Shown piece after piece: positions 45,301 through 56,499 of a stretch of DNA of 64,000 nucleotides. This stretch comes from Entoloma clypeatum. Its lineage: Eukaryota > Basidiomycota > Agaricomycetes > Agaricales > Entolomataceae. The stretch is taken from assembly GCA_963565915.1 (NCBI GenBank), contig OY751489.1:2418001-2482000 (forward strand), given 5' to 3'. The notes under the pieces are model-generated. The model was given only the letters and a program-made list of their open reading frames with translations. It was not told the DNA's origin and searched no databases. Positions within the stretch are counted from its first letter, which is position 1. Every line of letters starts with the position of its first letter. The position numbers and the translations under genes are program-made.

Positions 45301-48300
45301 CCGAACTCATCTTCAGCGGATTGCAGTTTGTCCTTCAGCGCCTGATCTTCAGACTATATCGGCCGCATGTCAGGATACCATATATATCAGTGGAAACACA
45401 AAACTAACCTCATGACGGGCAATTTGGGCCTCGGTCGAAGCCCTATACTCGTCATAAGTGGCATTCAGGTTAGAAAGAGCTTGCTCATTTGCTTGGCTGA
45501 TCTCCTGGAACTGTTGTACATGGCGTCGCGCGGTTGCTAAGTCGACCTCAGCAACTTTCAGAGCAGATCTTGCACAACAGGTCAATTCATGTGCCAGTTG
45601 AAAGGTTGAGTAAACCTACCGGAGCTCTGCCACCTCGGCCTCCAGTTGTTGCTCATGACTCAAATCAGGATCGGTGTTTTGGGCTGCCATATTGCCAACA
45701 GTGGAACGCCGCTCGTATACCGCAAGCTTTTCTTCGTTGCCTTTCAACTGCCTCGTCAGATCCTCTATGCGCTCCTCAAGGTGTTTCCTGCTGGTCTGAG
45801 CCCCAACAAGGTCTTCTCGCGTCTTGGAGAATTCTTGGGCCTGTTTGATTTCCGGGTGAATTGGAATTATGACGTGCAAGTAAGTAGCTTCATGGACTTA
45901 CAGTCTTTTCGAAGCGATTCTGGAATTCTTTCAGCTCAATGTCCTTCTGCAAATTGAGGTGACGAATGTTATCACGCTCTTGGGATAGTTGGGTTCGAAG
46001 ATCCTGACTGCAAAGATATTAGCACGCAGAGGCGGTCTAAAAAGGCTTCACTTACGTTTGGCCCTCAAGCATTTGCAATTGACCTTCAAGTCTCCTGCGG
46101 TCGTTTTCTCCAGAACGCTCGAGGTCGTTATGCATCTTTTGAACGTTGACCATGAGATCAGAGAGATGTGAACGTTCCAGTGCCAAAGTTTTGTTCTCAT
46201 CAACGATGCGAATTTGCACACTCTATATAGTCTGTTCAACATCAGCCATCGAGAGACAATTCTCCACACACCTCCCAAATCTTCTTTTCAGCCCGAAGAT
46301 TTGCGCTTTCATTCCGTAGTTGCTCAATCCTACCGGTCGCAATCTGGAGGTCTTCAGTCGCACGGCTACATTCAATGTCAGTGCGAGTCCATTGGTCGTA
46401 GAGTTGCTGATTCCGTTTTGTGAGATCATCAAGGTCGCGCCCATGCATAGCTAATTGGTCTTGATCCATGCGATGACGGTCTTAAAGAGGGTAAACACAG
46501 CTGTGGGCAGCGCGTAACTTCAAAACACACCTGAAATAAACTCAATCTTTGCATTAGCCTTGGCAAGTGCAGCAGCCAGTTGTCCAATCTCCCGTTGCGA
46601 GGCGGTGAGGTCGTCCCTGAGCTTGCTAGAGTCTATGCCCATCTCTTTTCTGTAGACTTCGAACTGACTCTGAGTCTCGGCCAACTCTCTTGCAGCGTCG
46701 ATGTCTGGCATATCTGTCTTCTGCGGTTCGACGACGCCATTAATTGCAGCCTTCTCCGCTCTTACAAGCATGGCGCGCAAAGTATCACGTTCCTTGACAT
46801 AGGCCTGGATGATACCGTCACTGCTCTTTTTCTGCCGCTCCATTTGCGCTGCCATCTCCTGGATAGCCTCATGCGCTTCCTTGATAGCTTCAGCCTGCTC
46901 CCTCTCCATTGCATCTTTATACTCTCGTTCCTCGCTTTCCATCTTCCTCCCCATTTCTCTCACAATCTTGAGCAGCTTTTGATTTTGCTCCTGCAATCCC
47001 CCCATTGACCGGAAAAGGACGAGATTGTTCGTGATTAGCGCTTCGGTGTCCTCTGCAGGCGCAACTACCATGGCGTCAAGATCTTCGTCGCTCGGAATTG
47101 TTGGATCGTCCCTGCGACTGATCTCGCGCAACAGACCCTGGACCTGTCGACCGAGGTCTTCCAATTGTTTCTGGAGCAATTCACTCTCCTTCGCAGCCTT
47201 GGCAAGTTTCTGTGCATTCTCCGCAGCAATGTTTCCTTGTAAATCGCGCTCGGACAGAGCCTGAGCAAGCTGCGACGCCAATTGAGAAGCCTCAGACTGA
47301 AGGCGTTCGTATTCTGCGCGCTGCTGCGACAAAATCGGCGCCTAGAAAAGATTGATCAGAAGGGGTGGTTGAATGAGACATAGACGTACCCGCTCTTCAA
47401 TCTGGCCAAGGACTGATGCTAAAGTACGGTCCATATGATCATACTCTGCGCACTTTTTTATGTAGTCGTCTTGCAGTCGTACATAGTCAGCATAGACCTC
47501 AGTGAATGTCTTCCCAGCTTTCTGGGCTTTGCTTGCCATTGCCACTGTAGGGCTGAGACCCATCATGGCGTCCGTCATGGCATCGGAAGCACCGGGAATT
47601 CGAAGAGGCGTCCCAGGGGTACCAGGCAAAGGAATGGGTAATTCACCCCTGCCCATCCTGTTCAACACACCTTCTAGCTGTTCCGCTCTCCTCTCCACAA
47701 CCTCACGACCTTTCCGCTCTCGCTCTACCTCTTCTTTCAAGGTAGCTTCTCTCCTTTCAGATTTCTCTCCGACCTCAGCCCATTCTTTCTCAATTGTATC
47801 CACAATGTCTTTGGCTTGTTTCTCGCGCTCTTCCATCATGGCTACAAGTCTTCTGAGCCCGTTGGCTTCGCTCGCGAAAGTGGCTTCCTGTTCCGCAAGC
47901 TGTCCAGTCAAATCTTGTACCTTGGTCAGCGCTTGAGTCAGTTGATGGGCCTGAGCATTGTGACTGGACTGCAGCGACTTTAAGGAGGCTTGGGAAGAAT
48001 TGTGAGTTTGACTAAGGGAATCGAACGCGGCCTGAAGACTGGTCATTTCTGCGTGCTTGGCACGTCGATACTTGGAGAATTCTTCGGTCTTGGAGGCAAG
48101 TTCAGCATTTGTTCGCTCCACTTCAGCTTGAGAGAGTGCCAATTGTTGCTCGAGGGAGTCAACTTTAAACTACGAAGCAGTTTGAGAAGCAAGATTGATT
48201 GATAACAGAATATTCACCTTGGTAGAAGTCTCTGTCGTACGTAACTCTCGTACTCGAGCCTCCAAGGTTTGATGTTCCTGACGTGCTTCCTTGAGGTTGC

Positions 48301-48967
48301 TGCGAAGGGTCTGAATCTCCTCTGATAATTTTTGAGAATACAAAGAAGGCGAACGACTGAAACCGACCTTCTTGCTGCGCACTCTCTTGCTTCAGACGAC
48401 TGATGACACCAACTAAGTCCCGTTTTTCCCGTTCCGTCTCTTCGACGCGGTGTTTGAGAGCATCAACCTCAGACGACGATGACGATCGTGAGTTAGAAAG
48501 TTCGGTAACCTGCGCCTGTAAAACAGTCTGAGTTGCGACTAAGGCAACGGGTCAATAAGATCCAACGGCTACAAAACAAAGGTCATACGAAGCTGGTCGC
48601 GTTCCTGTTTGACCTGAGAAACCTCCTTCTGTACACTCTCCAGTCGGGCCTCCCAATCCCTAGATAGACTCTCCTTGTCTTGCCATGCCTGATCCAATTC
48701 GACATCTTTCTTCTCTAGCTCTGCCCTTGCCTCGTCAAGTTCCTGGTTCATAGAGCGACCTTCAAATGCTTGCGAAAGAAGTAGGCGATAAATAGAAATA
48801 ATGGTTTCTGGGGATGGTAAACTGAAATTTGCGTCGGGCAGGATTTCCGACAAAGAGTCTAGGTCAATGTCCTCTGGGATGGTCACGGCCAATTCGTCGT
48901 GGCTTTCAGGGTCAGCGTCATGGGCGGCCGACGAGGATGCCTTGGTCCTTCTGCGGGTTTTCATCAT
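42337..48967 (-). CDS. MLP1: Nuclear pore basket coiled-coil protein Mlp1/TPR
   Basis: Forms the nuclear basket filament and acts in mRNA quality control and spindle checkpoint. About 20 exons over 6.6 kb give roughly 1,700-1,800 residues of almost continuous coiled coil. N-terminus MMKTRRRTKASSSAAHDADP, followed by DLDSLSEILPDANFSLPSPE, then heptad stretches such as MNQELDEARAELEKKDVELD, SQTHNSSQASLKSLQSSHNA, EREKQAKDIVDTIEKEWAEV and LVLFRSMGGLQEQNQKLLKI. The last is the conserved TPR/MLP motif. The tail is Ala/Gly/Pro-rich with RGA and GRGA repeats (GRGAGASRGRAVQRAMG) and ends KAPVTIRRPAGTPP at 42337. The start at 48967 opens a basic stretch. Divergent from a small gene over 149 bp with one CACGTG box. 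The family call rests on the LRSMGGLQEQNQKLL block and overall architecture. Confidence 0.92.
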
Positions 48968-49066
48968 GACGTTCAGTCGCCTGGTGTATGTTGGGCTGGT
49001 TGCGGCGTACAACCAAGCTCAATGAATGAGGGTGTCACTGGAAATTGCGAAGGCTTGTGACGCGAC

Positions 49067-49072
49067 CACGTG
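49067..49072. promoter_or_regulatory. CACGTG E-box in the MLP1/small-gene divergent promoter
   Basis: Palindromic ACCACGTGGT core inside the 149-bp spacer (48968-49116), about 100 bp from the MLP1 start and 50 bp from the small gene's start. Binding protein unknown. Confidence 0.35.
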
Positions 49073-49116
49073 GTTGCTGACAAATCATTGTCATCTTCAT
49101 TCTTTCCTCCCTCCTC

Positions 49117-49432
49117 ATGGGCAAGAGTGCCAAGTTGCATAAGCGAATAGTGCGCAACACACCTCATGTTAACGAGCCTTCCCCTCCTCAGAACTGTGTG
49201 ACAACAGCCCAAAAAAAACAAATCTAATGCGACCAGGCACACTACTTTAGTCACAACATCAGGCGTCGCATCTACCCAGGTTCAGGCAGCAAAGAAGAGA
49301 GCGACACTGAAGGATAAGACCAGCAAGCAATCATCCTCTGCCACAGGTGGCGTATTGGGGGGTGCAGACTATGTTGCGTTGATGATGGGTGGTCGGAGAA
49401 AGGCACAAGAGGAAGCGCAGAAGCTGTTATGA
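49117..49432 (+). CDS. Small conserved fungal protein with LGGADYV..MMGGRRKAQEE motif
   Basis: Small basic protein of about 87 residues, unnamed family. Exon 1 reads MGKSAKLHKRIVRNTPHVNE followed by PSPPQN; after an intron of about 53 nt (donor GTGTGA, acceptor TACTTTAG) exon 2 reads TTSGVASTQVQAAKKRATLK, DKTSKQSSSATGG and VLGGADYVALMMGGRRKAQE, ending EAQKLL with TGA at 49430-49432. The MGKSAKLHKR start and the VLGGADYVxLMMGxRRKAQEEA end recall a short conserved protein found widely in fungi, from memory and without a name or function. No signal peptide or membrane span; the composition suggests a nuclear or nucleolar protein. The splice donor is weak but is the only one that keeps the conserved end in frame. 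Shares a short promoter with MLP1. Confidence 0.75.
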
Positions 49433-49661
49433 TAGCTCCTCGGGCTTCAGCCTGTGTACTACATAGGTGCTTTTCTACGAATATATGATGGACAAACCCC
49501 AAATGCGTTTGAATAATGAAGTATTTCTTGAGATTGATGTATGTAATATGTGATCGAAAAATGCCGATTTCTCTGCGAGCAAGGGCATTGAACAAGTCGT
49601 TCTTCAGCGTAACAGTACACATTCCGCACATCCTCGGGCAAGGACGCAAGGATCAGCCACA

Positions 49662-50851
49662 ATGCTCGCCCTTCTAGCCCTCATGTCGCTCGCCCTCGGC
49701 ACATCCTCCTTCTTGGCCGGTATTCTTCCGCTCTCCTTTGTCTTCTCCAGTATGTTCTCGGTTTCTCGAGAAGAAAACTACCTCATATCTTCGTATCATC
49801 GGCAGAAAACCACCTGGATCGGCTCTCAGCTCTAGGAACAGGTTTACTGCTTGGTACAGCTCTTGGAGTTATAATTCCTGAGTACGTCTATGTACATATT
49901 CTCATCTCATCGTCTCGACAGTAACCCACGCACTATCTCAGAGGGGTAGAAACTGTTCTCTCTACTAGCAAGGCAGATTCTTCGGGAAGATTCCCCACCT
50001 CGCAGATCGCATTATCTCTGCTCTCCGGCTTCACATTCATACTCGTCATCGAACAACTAGTCTCGCCGGGTTCTCATTCTCACACTAGCGACCTTGTCCT
50101 TCACAGTGTTAAAGGTGACACGCGACAAGAGCAGTCAGATGTCGAATTTGAGGCCGGCCTAGGCGAGCTTGAAAGGGAGGACTATCATACAGCCAGCCCC
50201 CAGGCCTCCGCTCTCCTTCCCGAAGGCGCAACTCCGACGACCAACCGGGCATTCCCTCTCACCGTTGGCCTCTTTGTCCATGGACTCGCTGATGGGTTGG
50301 CGTTGGGTGCATCTGCGCTGGCCCCGGATGGACCTCATGCCCCTTCGAACCTGTCCTTCATCGTCTTCCTTGCGTTGATTATACACAAAGGTAATCCCAG
50401 ATTCCACTTTTTCCTAGGCACTCCTTCCTAACCCTTGCCCTGTTATCCTAGCTCCTACTTCGTTGGCATTGACCACATCCCTCATGACGACCTCTCTTCC
50501 GCGTGCAAAATGCAAGAAATACCTGGCCATCTTTAGCTCAGCTACGCCTCTTGGAGCAATGGCATCATACATGCTCTTCTCTTTCTTCGGACAAGGAGAT
50601 AGTGGCTGGACTGGCACATCTCTTTTGATCTCAGTACGTTGCTCATCAAAATGATGCACGTCGTGGTTAACATTTTCGTCATAAAGGGCGGCAGCTTCCT
50701 ATATGTCGCCACTGTTTTGCAACCTATCTCCGATCGCCCTACGTCATCTATGGCGACTAGCGAATTACGGCCACGAATCCGCGTTCTCCATGTTGTATCA
50801 GGGATGTCTATCCCCTTCCTTCTAAACTCTGTTCTCGGCCATAGACATTGA
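49662..50851 (+). CDS. ZIP family metal transporter (SLC39A9/Atx2-like)
   Basis: Zinc or manganese transporter of the Golgi or plasma membrane. Start MLALLALMSLALGTSSFLAG is a first membrane segment; after an intron NHLDRLSALGTGLLLGTALG and VIIPEGVETVLS give segments 2-3 with the conserved GxxxxxxIPEG pattern. A His-containing cytosolic loop (SPGSHSHTSDL) follows; then FPLTVGLFVHGLADGLALGA in segment 4 and FIVFLALIIHKAPTSLALTT in segment 5 hold the metal-binding HxxxD and HKAP motifs. LGAMASYMLFSFFGQG and GGSFLYVATVLQPIS complete segments 6-7, and FLLNSVLGHRH ends the protein. About 330 residues and five introns. Motifs fit the ZIP9/Atx2 subgroup; the metal is inferred. Confidence 0.92.
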
Positions 50852-50961
50852 TTGCCACCATTCAACATATCCAGCGTTAACCACATACTTCCACAGTTTA
50901 TCGATCATTGCACGTTGCATCGCCGTATCATCTGTACGCTGAGACCAGATGGGCACCATTT

Positions 50962-50988
50962 ATTTGGGTGTCGGTCTGACACCTAAAT
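50962..50988. repeat. Short inverted repeat (11-bp arms, 5-base loop)
   Basis: ATTTGGGTGTC (50962-50972), loop GGTCT, GACACCTAAAT (50978-50988), complementary except for one G-T pair. It lies between the converging ends of the ZIP gene and the ArfGAP gene and could act in 3' end formation of either transcript or be a relic of a small transposon. Confidence 0.6.
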
Positions 50989-51126
50989 CCGACCCCGCCT
51001 CATAGTTTGCACTTAATTAAATTAAGCCTCCTTCGAGATTCGGGTAATGAATAAATATCAATGCTTGTCTAATTCCGAGATGATCAAAAAATCTACCCTC
51101 AAGCCCCAGCCATCAGGCCAATTTTG

Positions 51127-52815
51127 TCACCGCTCAGACATTTGTGCGAGATAGTCGGAAAGCTAGCCAAATGTTTCAATGTTGCACAGGCTAGAGAACG
51201 CAAAAAACCGACCTTTAAAGCGCCTGCTCTGATATGCTCTCCAACATTCTGGACGTCAGGATTGGCCAGAACTTTCGCGAACGCGTCTTTCGCTGCAATC
51301 TCGAGCCCCGCAAGGCTGCCATCGCCCAATAATCCACCATCCTGTCCACTACGGTCCAGTTGCTCGTCTTCTTCCTCTCTTCCAAAGTACTGGTTCGACG
51401 AAATGGCAGTTGCACCTTGGAAATCCCTCAACCGTGTCTGAGCCTCCTTGACCGAGTCGGGATCATACGTCCCACGGCCAAAGTACATGTCTGACGAGAT
51501 ACCTTTCTGATTGCCAAATTTGTCGCGTGCGGTAGTGGGAGATTCGTCGGCAGTGCTGATAAAAGCTCGATCGTTGGCTATCAGTTCATGCTGTATTAGA
51601 TGGGCGGCATACCTGGACCTCAAAGGGGCTGCTGATACTGCAACGGCGGCAGCAGCACCTGCCCCAGGAATAGCACCGAACCCAAGTCGCGGGAACGCAG
51701 CGGATTTCTGCGCGGGGACGGGCGTCCGTGAGGCGGCATTATTCGAAGATGGCGCAGTAACGGTCGCCTTTGGCCCAATTTCGTTTGCTCGTTTCGCTGC
51801 CTCGGCCTCGTTTCGCGCTTTCTCTTCTGCCTCTTCCCGCTGTCTATCATAGCCGAGCTTTTTGATCCTCTCGGCTTCTTCTAATGCTTTTCGCTCAGCC
51901 TCAGCAAAGTCAACATGCTTCGCTTTCGCTGCGCCTAGACCGAGTTTCGATTTTTTGGGCTGGGCACTGGTAGTAGACGAGGTTGTAGTGGCCGTGGAAT
52001 TGAGGCGGGAAGTTCCGGTGCCAAGGCGAGCAGGCCGCGCTGCGGTGGAGGACGTAATCGTGCGGGGCACAGAAGCAGCTGCAGTTGTGGAGGTGGGACT
52101 TGATCCAGAGGGTGTTCGGCCTATGATGGGTGGAGTAGAGGTCCTAGGTGTTCCTGGTGCAGATGTCTTGGGAGTCGCGGGTTTGGACCATGATTCAAAA
52201 AAGTCGTCCTCGGTTTCCGCCTTCGCGGCAGGCGTAATCGACGTTTCCACGCCATCGATGTGGATGCCGTTCGGAAACCTGATGAAAGTAAGAAAAAGTA
52301 GGCATACAGGTGGCTGGACACTATTTTACCGCGCGATATCATCCCGAACACGTTTGGCTAGCTCTTCCCTATATAACTCACCTACGCGGCTCGAGTACTT
52401 TTTCTTGGTGTCCGAGTCGCTCAAGAGGGACGCCCCGCCATGTTTAGTGAAAAACTCAGAAGCAGAAGCGTTCCCGCCAACCTTCATGTTGCGCAATTGG
52501 CTGAGCTGCCAGGTATCAAGGTTGGTTGATCTAGCGCCGATTAAGCCCCTGGCAGAGGGAAAGGCCGCGCGATGCGCACCGGACAAAGCTGATATGGACA
52601 CCCATGTTTCTGTGTACACTAGAACAGTCTAGACAGATGTACACTCCGAAAGTCACACTGGACCATGTCGGATTTCGAGCGCTGCAATCAAAACAGGACT
52701 ACGACCCAGTGAGGATCCTGTACGAGATGACATTGGAAAGTATAACCTTGTTCGCTTTTTGGGCCTTGAGGGCTTTGAAGACTTGCTCCGTCTCTTGTTT
52801 TGTGGGCTCAGCCAT
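51127..52815 (-). CDS. GLO3: ArfGAP of the Glo3/ARFGAP2-3 type
   Basis: GTPase-activating protein for Arf1 in COPI vesicle traffic from Golgi to ER. N-terminus [20 protein letters not shown], then the ArfGAP zinc finger [39 protein letters not shown] with CxxC...CxxC and the catalytic Arg, followed by [20 protein letters not shown] and [21 protein letters not shown] long Ser/Thr/Ala-rich linker leads to a coiled stretch ([20 protein letters not shown]) and the Glo3 motif: [20 protein letters not shown] and [16 protein letters not shown], with the repeated ISS..YFG. The last exon gives [11 protein letters not shown] with TGA at 51127-51129, after an intron whose donor follows AGALK. About 470 residues. 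Zinc finger plus GRM motif makes the Glo3 subtype clear. Start at 52815 is supported by the conserved helix before the finger. Confidence 0.94.
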
Positions 52816-55102
52816 GGCGTCGATGATAAATTCGAGAGAGGGAGATGTTTTGATGTCGTGGCAGGTGGTGAATCAACGTGTCAATATCAGTCGCTGCAGT
52901 GCGACCCAATCTAATCTGATTTCACCAGCTTCATCCCTCCCGCCATGTCCCACAGCGCCCAAAGCATGGTCAGTTCGTGAGTATCCGCAACAGACAATGC
53001 CTTACCTTAAACTCTTCGCGTGAACTAGTCATCTCTAACGCATGGTATGAGCCCGCACTGCTCGTCAGTCAAGTAAATGTTACAATCAGAGTTTACAGGT
53101 ACTGTGTCCATCTTGTTTTGACTTTGGGATTTTTTTTGAGCCCATCGAGCAGACGCTCAACTAACGAGCAAGCGTTAATGACAACGTCGCGTACACTGCC
53201 AAAACATCTTCAGAATTTCAGCTACTTGTGTACATCAAGACAATTCAGCTCCGTATGCATCGAGTTTTTCCATGAGGTACAGATAGTGACCAACAACTCG
53301 CCAGATGCCCCATGCCTTCCCACTTCTGGCCTGGAGCTCACCATCAGAGGACTTGAACGTTCAAGCCCTGTCTCTGCTGCCGTTCACTTCCGACGGATTT
53401 TTCAAGACTTGAGGTCTACATTTCCATTTCCCGCGCTCTTCATGAAACCCCGCGCCTCGATGCCTCGAGCCGATACGGATCATTCTCGACGCAGTCCCAG
53501 AAATCATCGCCGGCTGGAAGATCGGCAACGATTTTGACACAGTTCGTCAAGTTTCCTTTCAAGCTCAAGACCACGCTCGGGCTGGAACTCTCAAAGAGCG
53601 GCTTGATGGAATCTTCCGGAGCGAGGGCTATGTCGTTCATTCATGTCGGCTTTCAAGGGACAGTACCTATCACTTCACTGACGACGCTGTTAAAAAAGCT
53701 TTGACTTACGAGTACCTTATTGTAGATGGCGGGTCTGTCCCTTCCATTCTCCATGCTTCATCCAGCCTAAATATGGCCTTGAAGTGGCAGTCGTCAAGGT
53801 AATGTTGGCGACATCCCTGAAGCTTGTGGTCTCATCAACAGAAAACCGTATTCCAGTGACCTCGTCGTCCGCTGCTGCTGCCTGACCTTGAAGATACTGT
53901 CTACCGAGCTATCCTCAAGGATCCTGATGTTACGGCTCCCTTCCCCACCGAACCTTCCAACGCCTTCGCTGACATGGATCTAGCCTCGACCCCTGGCAAA
54001 CCTGCATACCTGAATTTCAAGGGCTTTGCACTTTAGTCGTTCGCTAACCGTAATACGTCCGCATAGGAGTCACCGTTCGTCGCCCAACTGGAACGCCTTC
54101 GCGCGACAATTGAGGAGATAGCTCGCACCGTCCGAAATAAGCTCATTCTTGGTCAGCGAGCCCTTGTCCAGCTCACCGAAGCCCAGACCTCTCTTCACGC
54201 AACCATCGCCAACGTCTTCTCGATCATGATGGTACCAACACATTTGCACAGAGCGAATATAACGATCTCACCTCCGCCCTCACCACCGCCAATCTCCTCC
54301 TCATTCTTATCAACGTTGACCGAGCTCGAGCCGCTATGGCTGGTGATCTGGACGCTTCTCAAGCGAATGTTCATCGGCTCACATGCGTGCCCTCACGGAT
54401 AGTATCATCCCCCAACAGATGAATACTCCACATTCCGTGGCGCCAAACCCTGCCAAGAGACCCCGAATCGACGACGACTCTGTCCTCGATGCCGACCGGC
54501 CTGGCAGGCAGAGCATGGGGGTCGACAGTATTTATTCCCTTCTCTCGAACGTCGTACAGTCCTGCAGTGACTTGTCAATCTTTTCTGGCCGACCGATGAA
54601 CTGCACTGCTTATGCACTGCGGAGTCTTTCTACGATGCTTAAATCTTTGCTTCTTTCGCTTCTTCTATTACTCGGATGATCCCTACCGTCAAGGAGAGAA
54701 CTGGCAGGGTCTTTAGGCCCAACAGTGTTTTTGCTGGGGAGAAGGAGGGACCAGAACTCCAACGCCCATATTTCGGTCTGCCGAGCCTCCTCTTGAGGCT
54801 GCCGAAAGGAACCCCACTATGGACCTGGGAGCGCCTGAATGGCTTTCGTTTTCAAGCACCTGAACCTCCCGGCCCCGCCACGGAAGCGTCTTGAATAGAT
54901 AGAATAGAGACGATGTACCCACCTCTGGTTCACTGATTGTCTTTGAATATCATTATATTCTGACTGAAGTCTGTACTAGCTGTACTCGTCAAGTTCTGGT
55001 CAGATTTTCAACGTTAGCCAAGATATAAACTCCTTAAACAGACTGGCGTTCTGCGATCTCCTCGAAGAAAAGTCCACAACCACTGCTACATATGACATCT
55101 CT
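52816..55102. other. 2.3-kb stretch without a recognisable intact gene
   Basis: The spacer between GLO3 and the F-box gene is by far the largest non-genic interval in this window. Its first part should hold the GLO3 promoter. From about 53.2 to 54.9 kb it contains plus-strand protein-like fragments in changing frames with internal stops (see the decayed-gene entry). No terminal repeats, transposase or reverse transcriptase motifs were recognised. Confidence 0.5.
53480..54680 (+). pseudogene. Possible decayed gene of unknown function
   Basis: Several successive plus-strand fragments read like one protein broken by stops and shifts: EIIAGWKIGNDFDTVRQVSF and DGIFRSEGYVVHSCRLSRD near 53.5-53.7 kb, LPDLEDTVYRAILKDPDVTA and DMDLASTPGKPAYLNFKGFA near 53.9-54.0 kb, then after a stop FVAQLERLRATIEEIARTVR and LILGQRALVQLTEAQTSLHA, then in another frame NTFAQSEYNDLTSALTTANL and INVDRARAAMAGDLDASQAN, then NPAKRPRIDDDSVLDADRPG. 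Some joins lack usable GT-AG borders (for example the stop before 54067 and the shift near 54232), which favours decay over splicing. The helical middle part and the basic PAKRPRIDDD patch suggest a former nuclear or coiled-coil protein, perhaps carried by a mobile element. I do not recognise the family. A multi-exon functional gene remains possible. Confidence 0.35.
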
Positions 55103-56410
55103 TTGGACACGATGGCTGAGTATGTTGGACTAGACGGTCATCATGATGTCGCAAACCCTCCTGTCCAAAGGCTTCCTCCTGAGATCCTTTCCGAGGTCTT
55201 CCTATATTGTTTCGTGGGACACCGGGTAGTAGTTCCCCCGAACGCTGACAAGCTTCCTTGGACCCTCAGTGTCGTATGCTCGACATGGAGGGAAGTTGTC
55301 GTCAAAACCCCTGCTCTCTGGAACAACGTCTACGTTTCATATGCCTCGTCAGACTTGGAATCATCTTCTAATCCATATCATGTATCCTTCACTCGCATGC
55401 TGCAGGAGGTCCTCGCAAGAAGTCACCATCTTCCTCTGTCTCTTGACATCGAACAGGACGACAATTACGACCCCCCCGAAGACCCTCTTACCTTCCTCCT
55501 CCCTCACTTGGACCACCTGAAGGATCTCACAATCATCGGTCTGGGAGACGCCTTCTTCTCGCTCTCCATCGTCACCTTTCCGGTTTTAGAAACCATCTAC
55601 ATACAGGGAGGGTTCGAGTCGGAACGCAGTATTTCCGTGTGTGGCGCTCCCAACCTCCGGGAAATTCGTTTCTGCTTCGACCTCGAAACCTGCGATTGGC
55701 TCCAGTCCGTACCGCTGTCCCAGCTCACAGTGTTGAACCTTCCATCTTCAAGCGTCCAGCTTGACGTTTTGCTTTCTCTGCTCGCCCACTGCGTTTCTCT
55801 TGTCGAGTGCGACGTCGGCCTCAGGGGGCCGCTCGGCACCCCGCCTCCGCCCCGTTTGCTCCCCAGCACAGTCACTCTTCCAGCATTGACAAAGCTGACA
55901 TTGCGGCCGTATGCGCATGTGGGCATCACATGCATCGACCGGGTGATCCTCCCGAACCTTACTCACTTTGTCCTCATCGGGTTCTGGTTGAGCCCCTTGT
56001 TGCATCTCATTACCCACTCCGGGTGTCTGGAAACTCTTACCGTTCAACGGCCGTATCACATTCCGTCTCTCGACCTTGAGATCCTTCTCGCAAAGACACC
56101 CAACCTCAGTTCGCTAAGCCTCAGAACCGGTGGCATGCTTACGGCCTCGACCCTGCAAGGGATGTCCTCTGGAAAGGTGGTGCCTAAACTTTCGAGACTG
56201 CAATGTCTTCTGGATTCACGCGTGTTGGGGGTCGGGGACGCGTTGAATTTCCATACAAAGATGCTCAGGAACCGAACTTTGGAGACGAACACTGCGACTC
56301 ATATTGCGGATGTATCATTCCACGCTCGGTCGGCTAGAGAGTGTGAGATTATCCGCCATTTGGAGACATTGGTGGAGGGAGGATGGAACATAGAGGTCGC
56401 CACGTGGTAA
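55103..56410 (+). CDS. F-box protein with leucine-rich region
   Basis: Probable substrate receptor for an SCF ubiquitin ligase; such genes are strongly expanded in Agaricomycetes. A single uninterrupted exon of 435 residues. The F-box lies at residues about 20-70: PPVQRLPPEILSEVFLYCFV, LPWTLSVVCSTWREVVVKTP and ALWNNVYVSY. The rest is a run of irregular leucine-rich strands (LTFLLPHLDHLKDLTIIGLG, LPALTKLTLRPYAHVGITCI, PNLTHFVLIGFWLSPLLHL, TPNLSSLSLRTGG) and ends HLETLVEGGWNIEVATW. The second ATG, MAEYVGLDG, three codons downstream is an equally good start. The lack of introns differs from its neighbours and is common for this family, which may spread by retroposition or rapid duplication. Substrate unknown. 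Confidence 0.9.
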   Translation: MDTMAEYVGLDGHHDVANPPVQRLPPEILSEVFLYCFVGHRVVVPPNADKLPWTLSVVCSTWREVVVKTPALWNNVYVSYASSDLESSSNPYHVSFTRMLQEVLARSHHLPLSLDIEQDDNYDPPEDPLTFLLPHLDHLKDLTIIGLGDAFFSLSIVTFPVLETIYIQGGFESERSISVCGAPNLREIRFCFDLETCDWLQSVPLSQLTVLNLPSSSVQLDVLLSLLAHCVSLVECDVGLRGPLGTPPPPRLLPSTVTLPALTKLTLRPYAHVGITCIDRVILPNLTHFVLIGFWLSPLLHLITHSGCLETLTVQRPYHIPSLDLEILLAKTPNLSSLSLRTGGMLTASTLQGMSSGKVVPKLSRLQCLLDSRVLGVGDALNFHTKMLRNRTLETNTATHIADVSFHARSARECEIIRHLETLVEGGWNIEVATW

Positions 56411-56499
56411 CATTTACATGGCCATCTTGTCAGGGTGCTTAAATACATTGTACCTATCTATACAGCAAGATGTAAGTAATGTCTTGTAGGCAGATAAAA

